From: BACL27 sp947488385
Lineage (GTDB): Bacteria > Actinomycetota > Acidimicrobiia > Acidimicrobiales > Ilumatobacteraceae
Direction: 5' to 3'
DNA length: 64,000 bases
Assembly (NCBI GenBank): GCA_964203655.1
Contig: CAXNMJ010000005.1
Coordinates: forward strand, 62,001 to 126,000
Below are positions 8,864 through 17,010 of the stretch, piece by piece. Within the stretch, counting starts at the first letter, position 1, and each line of letters begins with the position of its first letter. Both the position numbers and the translations under genes were made by a program. Under the pieces are notes generated by a model. The model searched no databases, was not told where the DNA came from, and was given only the letters and a program-made list of their open reading frames with translations.

Positions 8864-8927
8864 GAAGCATCTTCTTGTGCTTCTTCTTGCGCATACGCTT
8901 GCGGCGGCGCTTGACCAGTGATCCCAT
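8835..8927 (-). CDS. ribosomal protein bS22 (AURKAIP1/COX24-domain micro-ORF)
   Basis: A 30-residue, highly basic protein, MGSLVKRRRKRM followed by RKKKHKKMLRR and a short tail. It closely resembles the mycobacterial bS22 protein (MGSVIKKRRKRMSKKKHRK...), found in ribosome structures near the decoding centre and annotated as AURKAIP1/COX24 domain in many Actinobacteria. It is too short for routine gene calling. No strong ribosome binding site is visible. It stands alone on the minus strand between ispE and tRNA-Gln. A tandem duplication of its 3' end lies just downstream. Confidence 0.87.
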   Translation of the reverse strand: MGSLVKRRRKRMRKKKHKKMLRRTRHQRNK

Positions 8928-9006
8928 GACTCGCAATACGATATCTGACTCAGATGGGAAACGACACATAAAATTGGCTACCGTAGAGGCGTCAGCCAAT
9001 ACCCAT

Positions 9007-9077
9007 TCCGGGGTCGTTCAATGGCAGGACAACGGGTTTTGGTCCCGTATATAGGGGTTCGAGTCCTCTCCCCGGAA
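9007..9077 (+). tRNA. tRNA-Gln (anticodon TTG)
   Basis: A 71-base cloverleaf. The acceptor arms TCCGGGG (9007-9013) and CCCCGGA (9070-9076) pair fully, with discriminator A at 9077. The anticodon stem ACGGG/CCCGT encloses the loop TTTTGGT with anticodon TTG at 9039-9041. The T loop is GTTCGAGTC-like. CCA is not encoded. It reads codon CAA. Confidence 0.95.
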
Positions 9078-9150
9078 CTTTGATCGCGCAACGCTAGAAA
9101 ACACGGCCACAAAGCGCGGGCCAGCGAACACGGTGCACTTTTGGATCGTG

Positions 9151-9156
9151 TATAAA
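9151..9156 (+). promoter_or_regulatory. candidate -10 hexamer for leaderless glmU
   Basis: TATAAA ends six bases before the glmU GTG at 9163. No Shine-Dalgarno is present, so the transcript probably begins at the start codon. Confidence 0.5.
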
Positions 9157-9162
9157 TTAATC

Positions 9163-10260
9163 GTGTCGGTTTACGCGATTGTCCTTGCCGCTGGCGAGGG
9201 AACCCGAATGCAATCGAATCGACCCAAACCTTTGCACATGATGTGCGGTCGCCCGATGGTTATTCACGTGATTCACGCGTTGAAAGATTTGCAAGTGAAC
9301 AAAACCGTGATCGTTGTTGGTCACGCCGCAAAGCAAGTAACCGAAGTTGTCGCACAGCAGTCGCCACCTTGGGCGCACACTGCTTTTGTAGAACAAAAAG
9401 TTCAGCGCGGCACGGGTGACGCAACAATCGTTGGATTGCAAGCCATCGACAGTGAAGTCGGCGCCGCGAGCGAAATGTCGGACACTTCAACCGTCATCGT
9501 GATGCCGGGCGATACCCCGCTGCTTAAAGCCTCGACAATTTTGGCTCTCGTCAACGAACACCAGAACTCAAAGAACTCGGCCACGGTACTGACGGCGTTC
9601 GTCGAAGAACCAACTGGATACGGCCGAATCGTGCGCGCTAAAGACGACCGCATTTTGAAAATTGTCGAAGAGCGCGATGCCTCACCAGAGATTCGTTCGA
9701 TCAGCGAAATCAACACAGGTATCTATGCGTTTCGCCGCGACCTTCTCGGCCCCGCACTACGTCGCATCTCGAACAAGAACTCACAGTCCGAGTACTACCT
9801 AACTGATGCACTTGAAGTGTTGGCCGGCATGGGTCACCAAGTTGGTTCGCACACCGCCCCATCTAACGAAGTCAGTGGCGTAAACGACCGTTGGCAACTC
9901 GCTTTGGCTGAACGCGAACTGCGCAGCCGCACGAATCAGGCATGGTTGATGTCGGGCGTGACGATGTTCGACCCGCGCCAAACATTTATTGACGTCACCG
10001 TCACGATCGGCAAAGACGTAACCCTTTTGCCGGGCACAATTTTGCAGGGTGATACGAAAATTGGCGACAACTGCGAAATCGGACCAAATACCCGACTCAT
10101 TCACACGACCGTCGGCGCTGGTTCTCGCGTTGAAAACACGGTCGCCCAAGAATCAATTATTGGTAAAAAAGCCAAGGTTGGTCCGTTTGCCAATTTGACC
10201 CCAGGCACCAAAGTCGCTGACGGGGCAATCACCGGTTCGTTCTATGATGGCTCTAGATGA
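9163..10260 (+). CDS. glmU: GlmU-type UDP-GlcNAc pyrophosphorylase lacking the C-terminal acetyltransferase region
   Basis: The N-terminal uridylyltransferase domain is complete: LAAGEGTRM at 8-16, KPLHMMCGRPMV, QRGTGDA, VMPGDTPLL and EINTGIYAF. It makes UDP-GlcNAc from GlcNAc-1-phosphate. The left-handed beta-helix begins (TVTIGKDVTLLPGTILQG) and reaches VGPFANLTPGT, then the protein ends at about 365 residues. Bifunctional GlmU continues for roughly 100 more residues containing the acetyltransferase His, Tyr and Asn. The stop overlaps the prs start (ATGA) and no continuation exists in any frame, so this looks like a real truncation, not a frameshift. The GTG start is preceded only by a -10-like element. 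Confidence 0.88.
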   Translation: MSVYAIVLAAGEGTRMQSNRPKPLHMMCGRPMVIHVIHALKDLQVNKTVIVVGHAAKQVTEVVAQQSPPWAHTAFVEQKVQRGTGDATIVGLQAIDSEVGAASEMSDTSTVIVMPGDTPLLKASTILALVNEHQNSKNSATVLTAFVEEPTGYGRIVRAKDDRILKIVEERDASPEIRSISEINTGIYAFRRDLLGPALRRISNKNSQSEYYLTDALEVLAGMGHQVGSHTAPSNEVSGVNDRWQLALAERELRSRTNQAWLMSGVTMFDPRQTFIDVTVTIGKDVTLLPGTILQGDTKIGDNCEIGPNTRLIHTTVGAGSRVENTVAQESIIGKKAKVGPFANLTPGTKVADGAITGSFYDGSR

Positions 10261-11261
10261 ATAAGACGATTGACAAAGTCACTACGAAACGAATGGCCCT
10301 CTATTCAGGCCGAACACATCCAGCACTCGCCGAAGAAGTCGCACAACACTTAAACGTTCAACTCGGTGACGCGAACATTGTTGAATTCGCAAACGGAGAA
10401 CTGCGACCAAGATTTGGTGAAAGCATTCGCGGTGGCGACGTGTTCATTATGCAAACACATTGCAGTCACGACGGTCGCAGCATCAACGACTCGATCATGG
10501 AGCAACTAATCATGATCGACACTGCGTATCGCGCATCAGCAAAACGCGTGACGGCAGTTTGTCCGTTTTATGGATACGCACGACAAGACCGCAAAGCCGA
10601 AGGACGAGAACCAATTACCGCCCGCCTAATTGCCGACATGTTCAAAGCAGCAGGTTCAAAGCGAATGGTTTCAATCGATCTTCACAGCGGACAAATTCAG
10701 GGTTTCTTCGAAGGTCCAGTCGATCACCTAACTGCAATTCCGGTTCTTGAGCGTTATGTTCGCGACAACGCACGCGAAGGCGTTGTTATCGTTTCGCCAG
10801 ATGCAGGCCGAGTGAAAGTCGCCGAGCGTTTCGCTCAGCATTTGGCCGACATGAGCGCGGACGTTGCATTCATCAACAAGCGTCGTCCGAAGAACACGAC
10901 AAATGTCGCCGAAGCCAAAGAAGTAATCGGTGAAGTCGAAGATCGACTTTGCATTCTTGCCGACGACATGATCGACACCGGTGGCACGATTTGTAGCGCC
11001 GCCGAACTTCTCTATGCGCGTGGCGCGAAAGAAGTTTGGGCGATGGCGACTCACGGCGTGCTTTCAGGGCCGGCAGTAGAGCGTCTCAACAAGTCGCGAA
11101 TTTCGCGCGTCGTCTTGACCAACACATTGCCCTTGGCTCCCGAGAAGCGCATCGCCAAGTTTGAGATTCTGTCGGTTGCCAAGATCTTGGCTGACGCCCT
11201 CTCTGCAGTCTTTGAAGACACCAGCGTGAGCGATCTGTTCGGCGGCGAAAACCAGTCATAG
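10257..11261 (+). CDS. prs: ribose-phosphate pyrophosphokinase
   Basis: Makes PRPP from ribose-5-phosphate and ATP for purine, pyrimidine, histidine and tryptophan synthesis. At 334 residues it has the family motifs: FANGELRPRFGESIRGGDVF, the flexible-loop region YGYARQDRKAEGREPITA, DLHSGQIQGFF, VVIVSPDAGRVKVAERF and the PRPP-binding loop ILADDMIDTGGTI. The start overlaps the glmU stop as ATGA. glmU-prs-rplY-pth is the standard actinobacterial order. Confidence 0.96.
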   Translation: MNKTIDKVTTKRMALYSGRTHPALAEEVAQHLNVQLGDANIVEFANGELRPRFGESIRGGDVFIMQTHCSHDGRSINDSIMEQLIMIDTAYRASAKRVTAVCPFYGYARQDRKAEGREPITARLIADMFKAAGSKRMVSIDLHSGQIQGFFEGPVDHLTAIPVLERYVRDNAREGVVIVSPDAGRVKVAERFAQHLADMSADVAFINKRRPKNTTNVAEAKEVIGEVEDRLCILADDMIDTGGTICSAAELLYARGAKEVWAMATHGVLSGPAVERLNKSRISRVVLTNTLPLAPEKRIAKFEILSVAKILADALSAVFEDTSVSDLFGGENQS

Positions 11262-11342
11262 CCCTGTGGCAACTATGGGCTTTCGCCCATAGAATACAAA
11301 GCCGTCAATTAGTTGACGTCAAATTCAATTCTCGGAGTCCTC

Positions 11343-12018
11343 ATGCCTACATCACTCAAAACAAAAGTTGGTCGCACAATCGGCAGCGCAGAGTCGCGTC
11401 GCTTGGTTTTGGCCGATCAGATTCCTGCTGTTGTCTATGGACACGGAATGACTCCTGTAAAAATCACTGTCGACCGTCGCGACTTGCGCATCGCCTTGGC
11501 TGGCCCGGCTGGCGCCAACACAATTCTTGAACTTCAAGTTGGCGACGACAAGTACCCTGCCATCGTCAAAGAAATGCAACGCGACCCAGTTAAGCGCGTC
11601 GTACGACACGTCGACTTCATGCAAATTTCGCTCACCGAATTGATCACGATGGACATTCCAGTTCACCTCAAGGGCACAGCGAAAGCAGTTTTGGCCGATG
11701 GTGGTTTGGTTGACGCAACTGTGAACACAATTCAAGTTCGTGCAACTGCAACAAACATTCCGAACGAAATCTTGATTGACGTCACAAACATGGGCATGCA
11801 AGACGTGATTCGTCTTTCAGAAATTCAATTGCCGACTGGCGTCACTGCGGTTGGCGATCCAGACTTGGTAGTCGTAACCGTGCTCACAACCAAGATCGAA
11901 GAAGTCGCACCTGTTGCTGGCTGCTGCGGTTGAAGGTGAAGCCGGTGCTGCTCCTGCGGCTGGCGCAACGCCAGAAGCCGGTGCTGCTTCTGCGGGCGAC
12001 GCCAAACCATCGGCGTAA
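11343..12018 (+). CDS. rplY: ribosomal protein bL25 (general stress protein CTC type), frame broken near the C-terminus
   Basis: bL25 binds 5S rRNA. The ATG at 11343 follows GGAG. The N-terminal domain (KTKVGRTIGSAESRRL, QIPAVVYGHG) and the TL5-type C-terminal domain (HVDFMQISL, IQLPTGVTAVGDPDLVVV) are intact. As read, the frame stops at 11933 after APVAGCCG. Removing one G at 11919/11920 restores an Ala-, Gly- and Glu-rich tail ending at 12018 and gives 224 residues, a normal tail for actinobacterial bL25. The tail is low-complexity, so the shortened version could still function. One-base insertion error or a recent frameshift are both possible. Confidence 0.9.
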
Positions 12019-12024
12019 ATCTAA

Positions 12025-12663
12025 ATGGGACTGTTCGGTCGCACGAAGCGACCTGGGCGTCCTGAGCGTCGCGGCGCTGAATTCAACTTTTTAATAGTTG
12101 GACTAGGTAATCCCGGCTCAAAATATTCGCGCACACGACATAACGTCGGCTTTGAGACGATTGAGCTGCTCGCCAGTCGTCTAAATGCAACTTTGAAAGC
12201 AAGTCGTGATCGCGCACTGACTGCCGAAGTCAACTCGGGTGTTGGCACAAACTCAAAACACTTGTTGCTTGCGATGCCTACAACTTTCATGAACGAATCT
12301 GGCAATGCAGTCGGGCCACTCGCCCGCCGCTACGAGGTTGTTGACCCGTTGAAGATAATTATTGTGCACGACGAACTCGATCTAGAACCTGGCGTTGTAA
12401 AAATAAAGTCAGGTGGTGGCCTAGCCGGGCACAACGGTTTGCAATCCATCACTCAACACTTAAAAACACAAGACTTTTTGCGCGTGCGAATCGGTGTCGG
12501 CAAGCCGCCATCAAAAGAGCAAGGCGGCGATCATGTTTTGTCGAAGATTCCGACGCGTGAACGCGAATTGCTCGACATTTCTGTGCAGGTTGCCGCTGAT
12601 GCAGTGCAACTAATTGTTGCCGAAGGTCTTGATGCTGCGATGCGCAACATCAATGCCCGTTAA
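12025..12663 (+). CDS. pth: peptidyl-tRNA hydrolase
   Basis: Releases peptides from peptidyl-tRNA that has dropped off ribosomes. The 212-residue protein has VGLGNPG with the catalytic-site Asn, RHNVGFE with the catalytic His, AMPTTFMNESG, VHDELDLEPG with the catalytic Asp, and GGGLAGHNGLQSI. About 20 extra residues (MGLFGRTKRPGRPERRGAEF) precede the usual start, a basic extension that may be real or may mean translation begins later. It follows rplY by six bases. Confidence 0.95.
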   Translation: MGLFGRTKRPGRPERRGAEFNFLIVGLGNPGSKYSRTRHNVGFETIELLASRLNATLKASRDRALTAEVNSGVGTNSKHLLLAMPTTFMNESGNAVGPLARRYEVVDPLKIIIVHDELDLEPGVVKIKSGGGLAGHNGLQSITQHLKTQDFLRVRIGVGKPPSKEQGGDHVLSKIPTRERELLDISVQVAADAVQLIVAEGLDAAMRNINAR

Positions 12664-12675
12664 GTCGAGCCAACT

Positions 12676-15600
12676 GTGGTCGCACTAGGTGCTCTCGCAC
12701 CAACTCTGAGTTTTGAGCCGGCGCTCAGCGCAGCCCTCGGGGCTCAAAGCGCATCGATCGTGTGCGCCGACCACGCCTGGCCATTACTTTTGGCGGGCCT
12801 CGCCCAACGCACCGAAAACGAGATCATTGTTGTCGCCACACCAACCGGGTTGATGGCCGGTCAACTACGCGACGACTTGGTCGCATTCATGAATGAACAC
12901 GATGTGGTGCTGTTTCCAGCATGGGAGACCTTGCCATTTGAAAGAGTCAGCCCGAATTGCGAGACGATGGGTCGACGACTCGAGATTTTATGGCGCGTTA
13001 AACACGACAAACCAAAAATCATTGTCACTGGTGTGCGAGGACTGTTGCAACACCTAAGCAACACAGTTGTTGAACCCATTGAAGTGAAGCCCAAGTCGCA
13101 ACTCGACATGGATGAACTAATCACAACGTTGGCACAATTTGGTTACCGACGCGAAGAAGTCGTTGAACACCGTGGCGAATTCGCCCGTCGAGGTTCAATC
13201 ATCGACGTGTTTCCGAGCACCGCTGATACACCAATTCGAATTGATCTTTGGGGTGACGAAGTCGATCGCCTAACGACATTCAACGTCAACGATCAGCGCA
13301 GCACCGACGATCTTTCGTTTGCTCGCATTTTTCCGGCGCGCGAATTGATCATCGACGAGAAAGTTGCCAAGCGAGCGCAGTCGTTGATCGCCAAAGAACC
13401 ATGGGGTCAAGAAAACTGGGATCGCATCGCCCAAAAAATTTCGTTTGACGGAGTCGAATCTTGGTTGCCGTGGGTCGCCACTGACGACAAAGTTCTGACA
13501 GATGTTTGCAGCCAGAATGCCGCGATGCACATGGTGCTGATCGAGCCTCGTCGCATGCGTGACCGCGCTCGCGATCTGATCGCCGAAGAAGACGACCTCG
13601 CACGGGCGTTGGCATCAACTTGGTCGCGTGACCCCGACCAAAAATACCCACGACTGCATTCGGAGATCGAAGCATTTCTAAAAAATTCGAAAGCCGAATC
13701 GATCATTTCGTTGAGCCCCGTTGCAGACTCACCCCAAGCAGCAAGCATCGTCTCATCAACATGGGGTCAAGCCACTGGCGACACCGAAGCACTCGCGAGT
13801 CGCATCATGCGTCTGGTCACGAAAAAATATCGAGTGGTCATCGCCGCCGACACGCCAAGTTCGGCGCAACGCTTTCACGAAGTATTGACCCTTGAAGGCA
13901 TCACTGTTCGATCGCCCGACACCGACTCGAGTTCTGTTTCAACTCCTGGTGTTTCGATAATTGTTGCTCCGCTTCATAGCGGTTGCATCATCAACGAACA
14001 CGACCTTGCACTGATCACCGAAAGCGACCTGACAGGCCGACGTCGAACTCATCGTCACGTCAAACCACCCAAGCGCAGTTCATCCAGCATTTTTGAAGAT
14101 TTAAAACCGGGCGACCATGTTGTTCACCATGTGCACGGTGTCGGAAAATATCTCGGCATGGCCAAACAGTCGATGGGTGGCGTCGAGCGCGACTACTTGC
14201 ATTTGCAATACAACAACGGCAATCTCTATGTGCCGACAGATCACATTGACGCGATTCGTCAATACATCGGCGGCGAAACACCAACTCTTAATCGAATGGG
14301 TGGCTCAGATTTTGCTCGCGCAAAGTCGCGTGTGCGCAGCGCCGTTCGCGAAATCGCCCAAGAACTTGTCGTGCTTTACCAAAAACGAGTCAACGCAGCG
14401 GGCCACGCGTTCTCGGCCGACACGACGTGGCAAGACGAAATGGAAGCGGCGTTTCCGTTTGTTGAAACACCCGATCAACGCACGGCAATTGTCGAAACCA
14501 AGGCCGACATGGAGCGCGAAGTTCCGATGGATCGTCTTGTCTGCGGTGATGTCGGTTTCGGCAAGACAGAGGTCGCGGTTCGTGCGGCATTTAAATGCAT
14601 TCAAGATGGCAAACAAGTTGCGGTTCTTGTGCCGACAACTTTGCTCGCATCGCAGCATGGCACGACATTTGCCAACCGATTTGCCGGCTATCCGATTCAA
14701 GTTGAAGTTCTGTCGCGCTTCTTGACCGCTACGCGTGCAAAGCAAGTGATAAAAAAACTTGAGACTGGCGAAATTGACTGCGTGATTGGCACTCATCGTC
14801 TTTTGCAAGAGGGTGTCAAATTCAAAGACTTGGGCTTGCTGGTTGTCGATGAAGAACAACGTTTCGGAGTGCAACACAAAGAGCAAATGAAACAGCTCAA
14901 AACAAATGTTGACGTTTTGACGCTGACCGCGACGCCGATTCCACGCACGCTTGAGATGAGTTTGGTCGGCATTCGCGACTTGTCGCTGCTGCACACGCCC
15001 CCTGCCGATCGCCAACCGATTCTCACATTTGTAGGCGAAGAAGATGACCGCGTGGCGACAGAGGCAATTCGTCGCGAACTCTTGCGTGACGGCCAGGTTT
15101 TTTGGGTACACAATCGGGTCAAGACGATCGAAGATCGAGCACGTTCATTGCGCGAACTAGTACCAGAAGCACGCATCGTCGTAGCCCACGGTCAAATGGA
15201 CGAGGCGACTCTCGAACGTGCAGTGCAAGATTTCTGGGAAGGCAAGTTTGACGTGCTCGTCTGCACAACAATCATTGAAAGCGGCATCGACATGCCGACA
15301 GTAAACACACTCGTTGTTGAGCGAGCCGATCTGCTTGGTCTTGGTCAATTGCATCAACTTCGTGGAAGAGTTGGTCGCAGCGGTCAACGTGCTTATGCAT
15401 ATCTATTTCATCCGCGTGATCGCGCACTCTCTGAGGATGCTTACGAAAGATTGCGCACGATCGGTGAGGCAACAGAACTCGGCAGTGGATTCAAAATCGC
15501 AATGCGCGATCTTGAAATTCGCGGTGCAGGCAACTTGCTCGGCGAAGCACAAAGCGGCCACATTGCGGCTGTGGGCTACGACTTGTATTGCCAACTCGTG

Positions 15601-16083
15601 ACCGAGGCAGTCGCCGAGATGAAGGGCGAAGCACCACAAATTGTTGTCGAACTGAAAATTGATGTGCCGATCACGGCATTCTTGCCCAATGATTATGTTG
15701 CAAAAGAAGAACTTCGACTTGATGCATACCGCCGTCTCGTTGCTGTAAAAACGCATGCAGACGTGCTCGATATCCAAACCGAATGGCAAGATCGTTATGG
15801 CGAACTTCCTGAACAAGCAAAAGCACTGCTTGTTGTCGGTTCGTTGCGAGCAGAATGTCATCGCCTTGGGCTGCGCGAAATTGTTGTCGCCGATAATCGC
15901 GCACGTCTTGCCCCAATCACGCTGAAAGCCAGCGAAGCCATGCGCCTTGTGCGATTGTCGCCGAGTGCGACCTACCGCGAACAAACAAACGAACTGAACA
16001 TCGCAATTCCACGCGGAGATGACGCGGCAACTTATTTGGTCGGCTTTATGCAAGAACTTGTCGAAACTGCGGCACTAGTGTGA
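12676..16083 (+). CDS. mfd: transcription-repair coupling factor Mfd
   Basis: Mfd removes RNA polymerase stalled at DNA lesions and recruits UvrA. The 1135-residue protein has the UvrB-like N-terminal region, the CarD-like RNA-polymerase-interacting domain around residues 475-535 (GDHVVHHVHGVGKYLG), and RecG-like translocase motifs: Walker A GDVGFGKTE near 623, DEEQRFGVQHKE near 724, TATPIPRTLEMSL and ESGIDMPTVNTL. The C-terminal TRCF domain is present. Length is close to the family norm. GTG start; it follows pth by 12 bases, and its stop overlaps the start of the PpiC lipoprotein. Confidence 0.96.
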   Translation: MVALGALAPTLSFEPALSAALGAQSASIVCADHAWPLLLAGLAQRTENEIIVVATPTGLMAGQLRDDLVAFMNEHDVVLFPAWETLPFERVSPNCETMGRRLEILWRVKHDKPKIIVTGVRGLLQHLSNTVVEPIEVKPKSQLDMDELITTLAQFGYRREEVVEHRGEFARRGSIIDVFPSTADTPIRIDLWGDEVDRLTTFNVNDQRSTDDLSFARIFPARELIIDEKVAKRAQSLIAKEPWGQENWDRIAQKISFDGVESWLPWVATDDKVLTDVCSQNAAMHMVLIEPRRMRDRARDLIAEEDDLARALASTWSRDPDQKYPRLHSEIEAFLKNSKAESIISLSPVADSPQAASIVSSTWGQATGDTEALASRIMRLVTKKYRVVIAADTPSSAQRFHEVLTLEGITVRSPDTDSSSVSTPGVSIIVAPLHSGCIINEHDLALITESDLTGRRRTHRHVKPPKRSSSSIFEDLKPGDHVVHHVHGVGKYLGMAKQSMGGVERDYLHLQYNNGNLYVPTDHIDAIRQYIGGETPTLNRMGGSDFARAKSRVRSAVREIAQELVVLYQKRVNAAGHAFSADTTWQDEMEAAFPFVETPDQRTAIVETKADMEREVPMDRLVCGDVGFGKTEVAVRAAFKCIQDGKQVAVLVPTTLLASQHGTTFANRFAGYPIQVEVLSRFLTATRAKQVIKKLETGEIDCVIGTHRLLQEGVKFKDLGLLVVDEEQRFGVQHKEQMKQLKTNVDVLTLTATPIPRTLEMSLVGIRDLSLLHTPPADRQPILTFVGEEDDRVATEAIRRELLRDGQVFWVHNRVKTIEDRARSLRELVPEARIVVAHGQMDEATLERAVQDFWEGKFDVLVCTTIIESGIDMPTVNTLVVERADLLGLGQLHQLRGRVGRSGQRAYAYLFHPRDRALSEDAYERLRTIGEATELGSGFKIAMRDLEIRGAGNLLGEAQSGHIAAVGYDLYCQLVTEAVAEMKGEAPQIVVELKIDVPITAFLPNDYVAKEELRLDAYRRLVAVKTHADVLDIQTEWQDRYGELPEQAKALLVVGSLRAECHRLGLREIVVADNRARLAPITLKASEAMRLVRLSPSATYREQTNELNIAIPRGDDAATYLVGFMQELVETAALV

Positions 16084-16997
16084 GTGCGGTGAAAAACAAA
16101 AACTTCTTAGCAACCAAGTCGGTAGCCCTTGCATCTTTGGCGATTTTTGTCGCATCCTGCGGAGCGACTTCAAATGCAGCAGCCGAAATCAACGGTAGAA
16201 AAATTTCTCGCACTGAACTTGAGCAGACCGTGACCGAGCTTGGCGAGGCTGGTCAAACGCCGGTTGTTGATGGTGAAATCGACGGCGAAACGGTTCGAGG
16301 CATTCTTTCGGCACTCGTTCAAGGTGCAGCAACCGACCAAGTGCTAAAGATTTATGGCGAAGAAATCACAGCCGCTGATCGTGACGAGATCAAAGCAAAG
16401 ATCGCGCAAAATACAGATACAACCGAGTTCACAGACGGCCTCAAAGATTTGATTGTTGAACTCAACGCTGGCACTCTCGCTCTTGCACGAGTCACCGCAC
16501 CTGACGCGAAAAAAGCCGCTGAAATGTACGAAAAGTCACCGGCAACACTCGGCGTGATGTGTGTTCGACATCTAGTTGTAGAACAAGAAGCAAAAGCCGT
16601 TGAGGCAATTGCGAAATTCAATGCCGGAACCGACTTTGCAAAACTCGCTGGCGAATATTCAATCGAGCCAAATGCAAAAGAGTCTGGTGGCGCACTCGGT
16701 GGTGCAGACAATGCCTGCATGACCCTTGCCGAATATCAAAGTGGCTTTGATGTTGACTTCACCGCGGGCGCACTTCTCGCAAAACCGGGCGTTGCCTTTG
16801 GCCCAGTCAAATCAAGTTTTGGTTATCACGTCATTTATGCTCGACCATTTGTCGAAGTAGCCGACGATATTTCTAAATTGATGTCAAAGAGCGCCGGACC
16901 AAATCTGTTAACTGGATACCTCGCAACCACAAAAATAAAAATTGACTCTGCCTACGGAACCTGGAGTTCGGCCCGTGGCGGTGTCATCTCGAACTGA
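16080..16997 (+). CDS. lipoprotein with PpiC-type peptidyl-prolyl isomerase domain
   Basis: A SurA/PrsA-like foldase expected on the outer face of the membrane. The signal peptide ends in the lipobox VASC, with the lipidated Cys at about residue 27. The C-terminal half matches parvulin-type rotamases: CVRHLVVEQEAKAVEAI, FAKLAGEYSIEPNAKESGGALG, FGPVKSSFGYHVIYAR. The helical N-terminal part resembles a SurA-N chaperone region. GTG start overlaps the mfd stop (GTGA). It lies between mfd and mazG. 305 residues. Confidence 0.86.
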   Translation: MSAVKNKNFLATKSVALASLAIFVASCGATSNAAAEINGRKISRTELEQTVTELGEAGQTPVVDGEIDGETVRGILSALVQGAATDQVLKIYGEEITAADRDEIKAKIAQNTDTTEFTDGLKDLIVELNAGTLALARVTAPDAKKAAEMYEKSPATLGVMCVRHLVVEQEAKAVEAIAKFNAGTDFAKLAGEYSIEPNAKESGGALGGADNACMTLAEYQSGFDVDFTAGALLAKPGVAFGPVKSSFGYHVIYARPFVEVADDISKLMSKSAGPNLLTGYLATTKIKIDSAYGTWSSARGGVISN

Positions 16998-17010
16998 TTT
17001 TGGTTCGCGC

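Noticed and set aside
11817..12010. Minus-strand open frames over the rplY tail
   Set aside because: They are mirror frames of a low-complexity GCT/GCC-rich coding tail; the plus strand explains the sequence.
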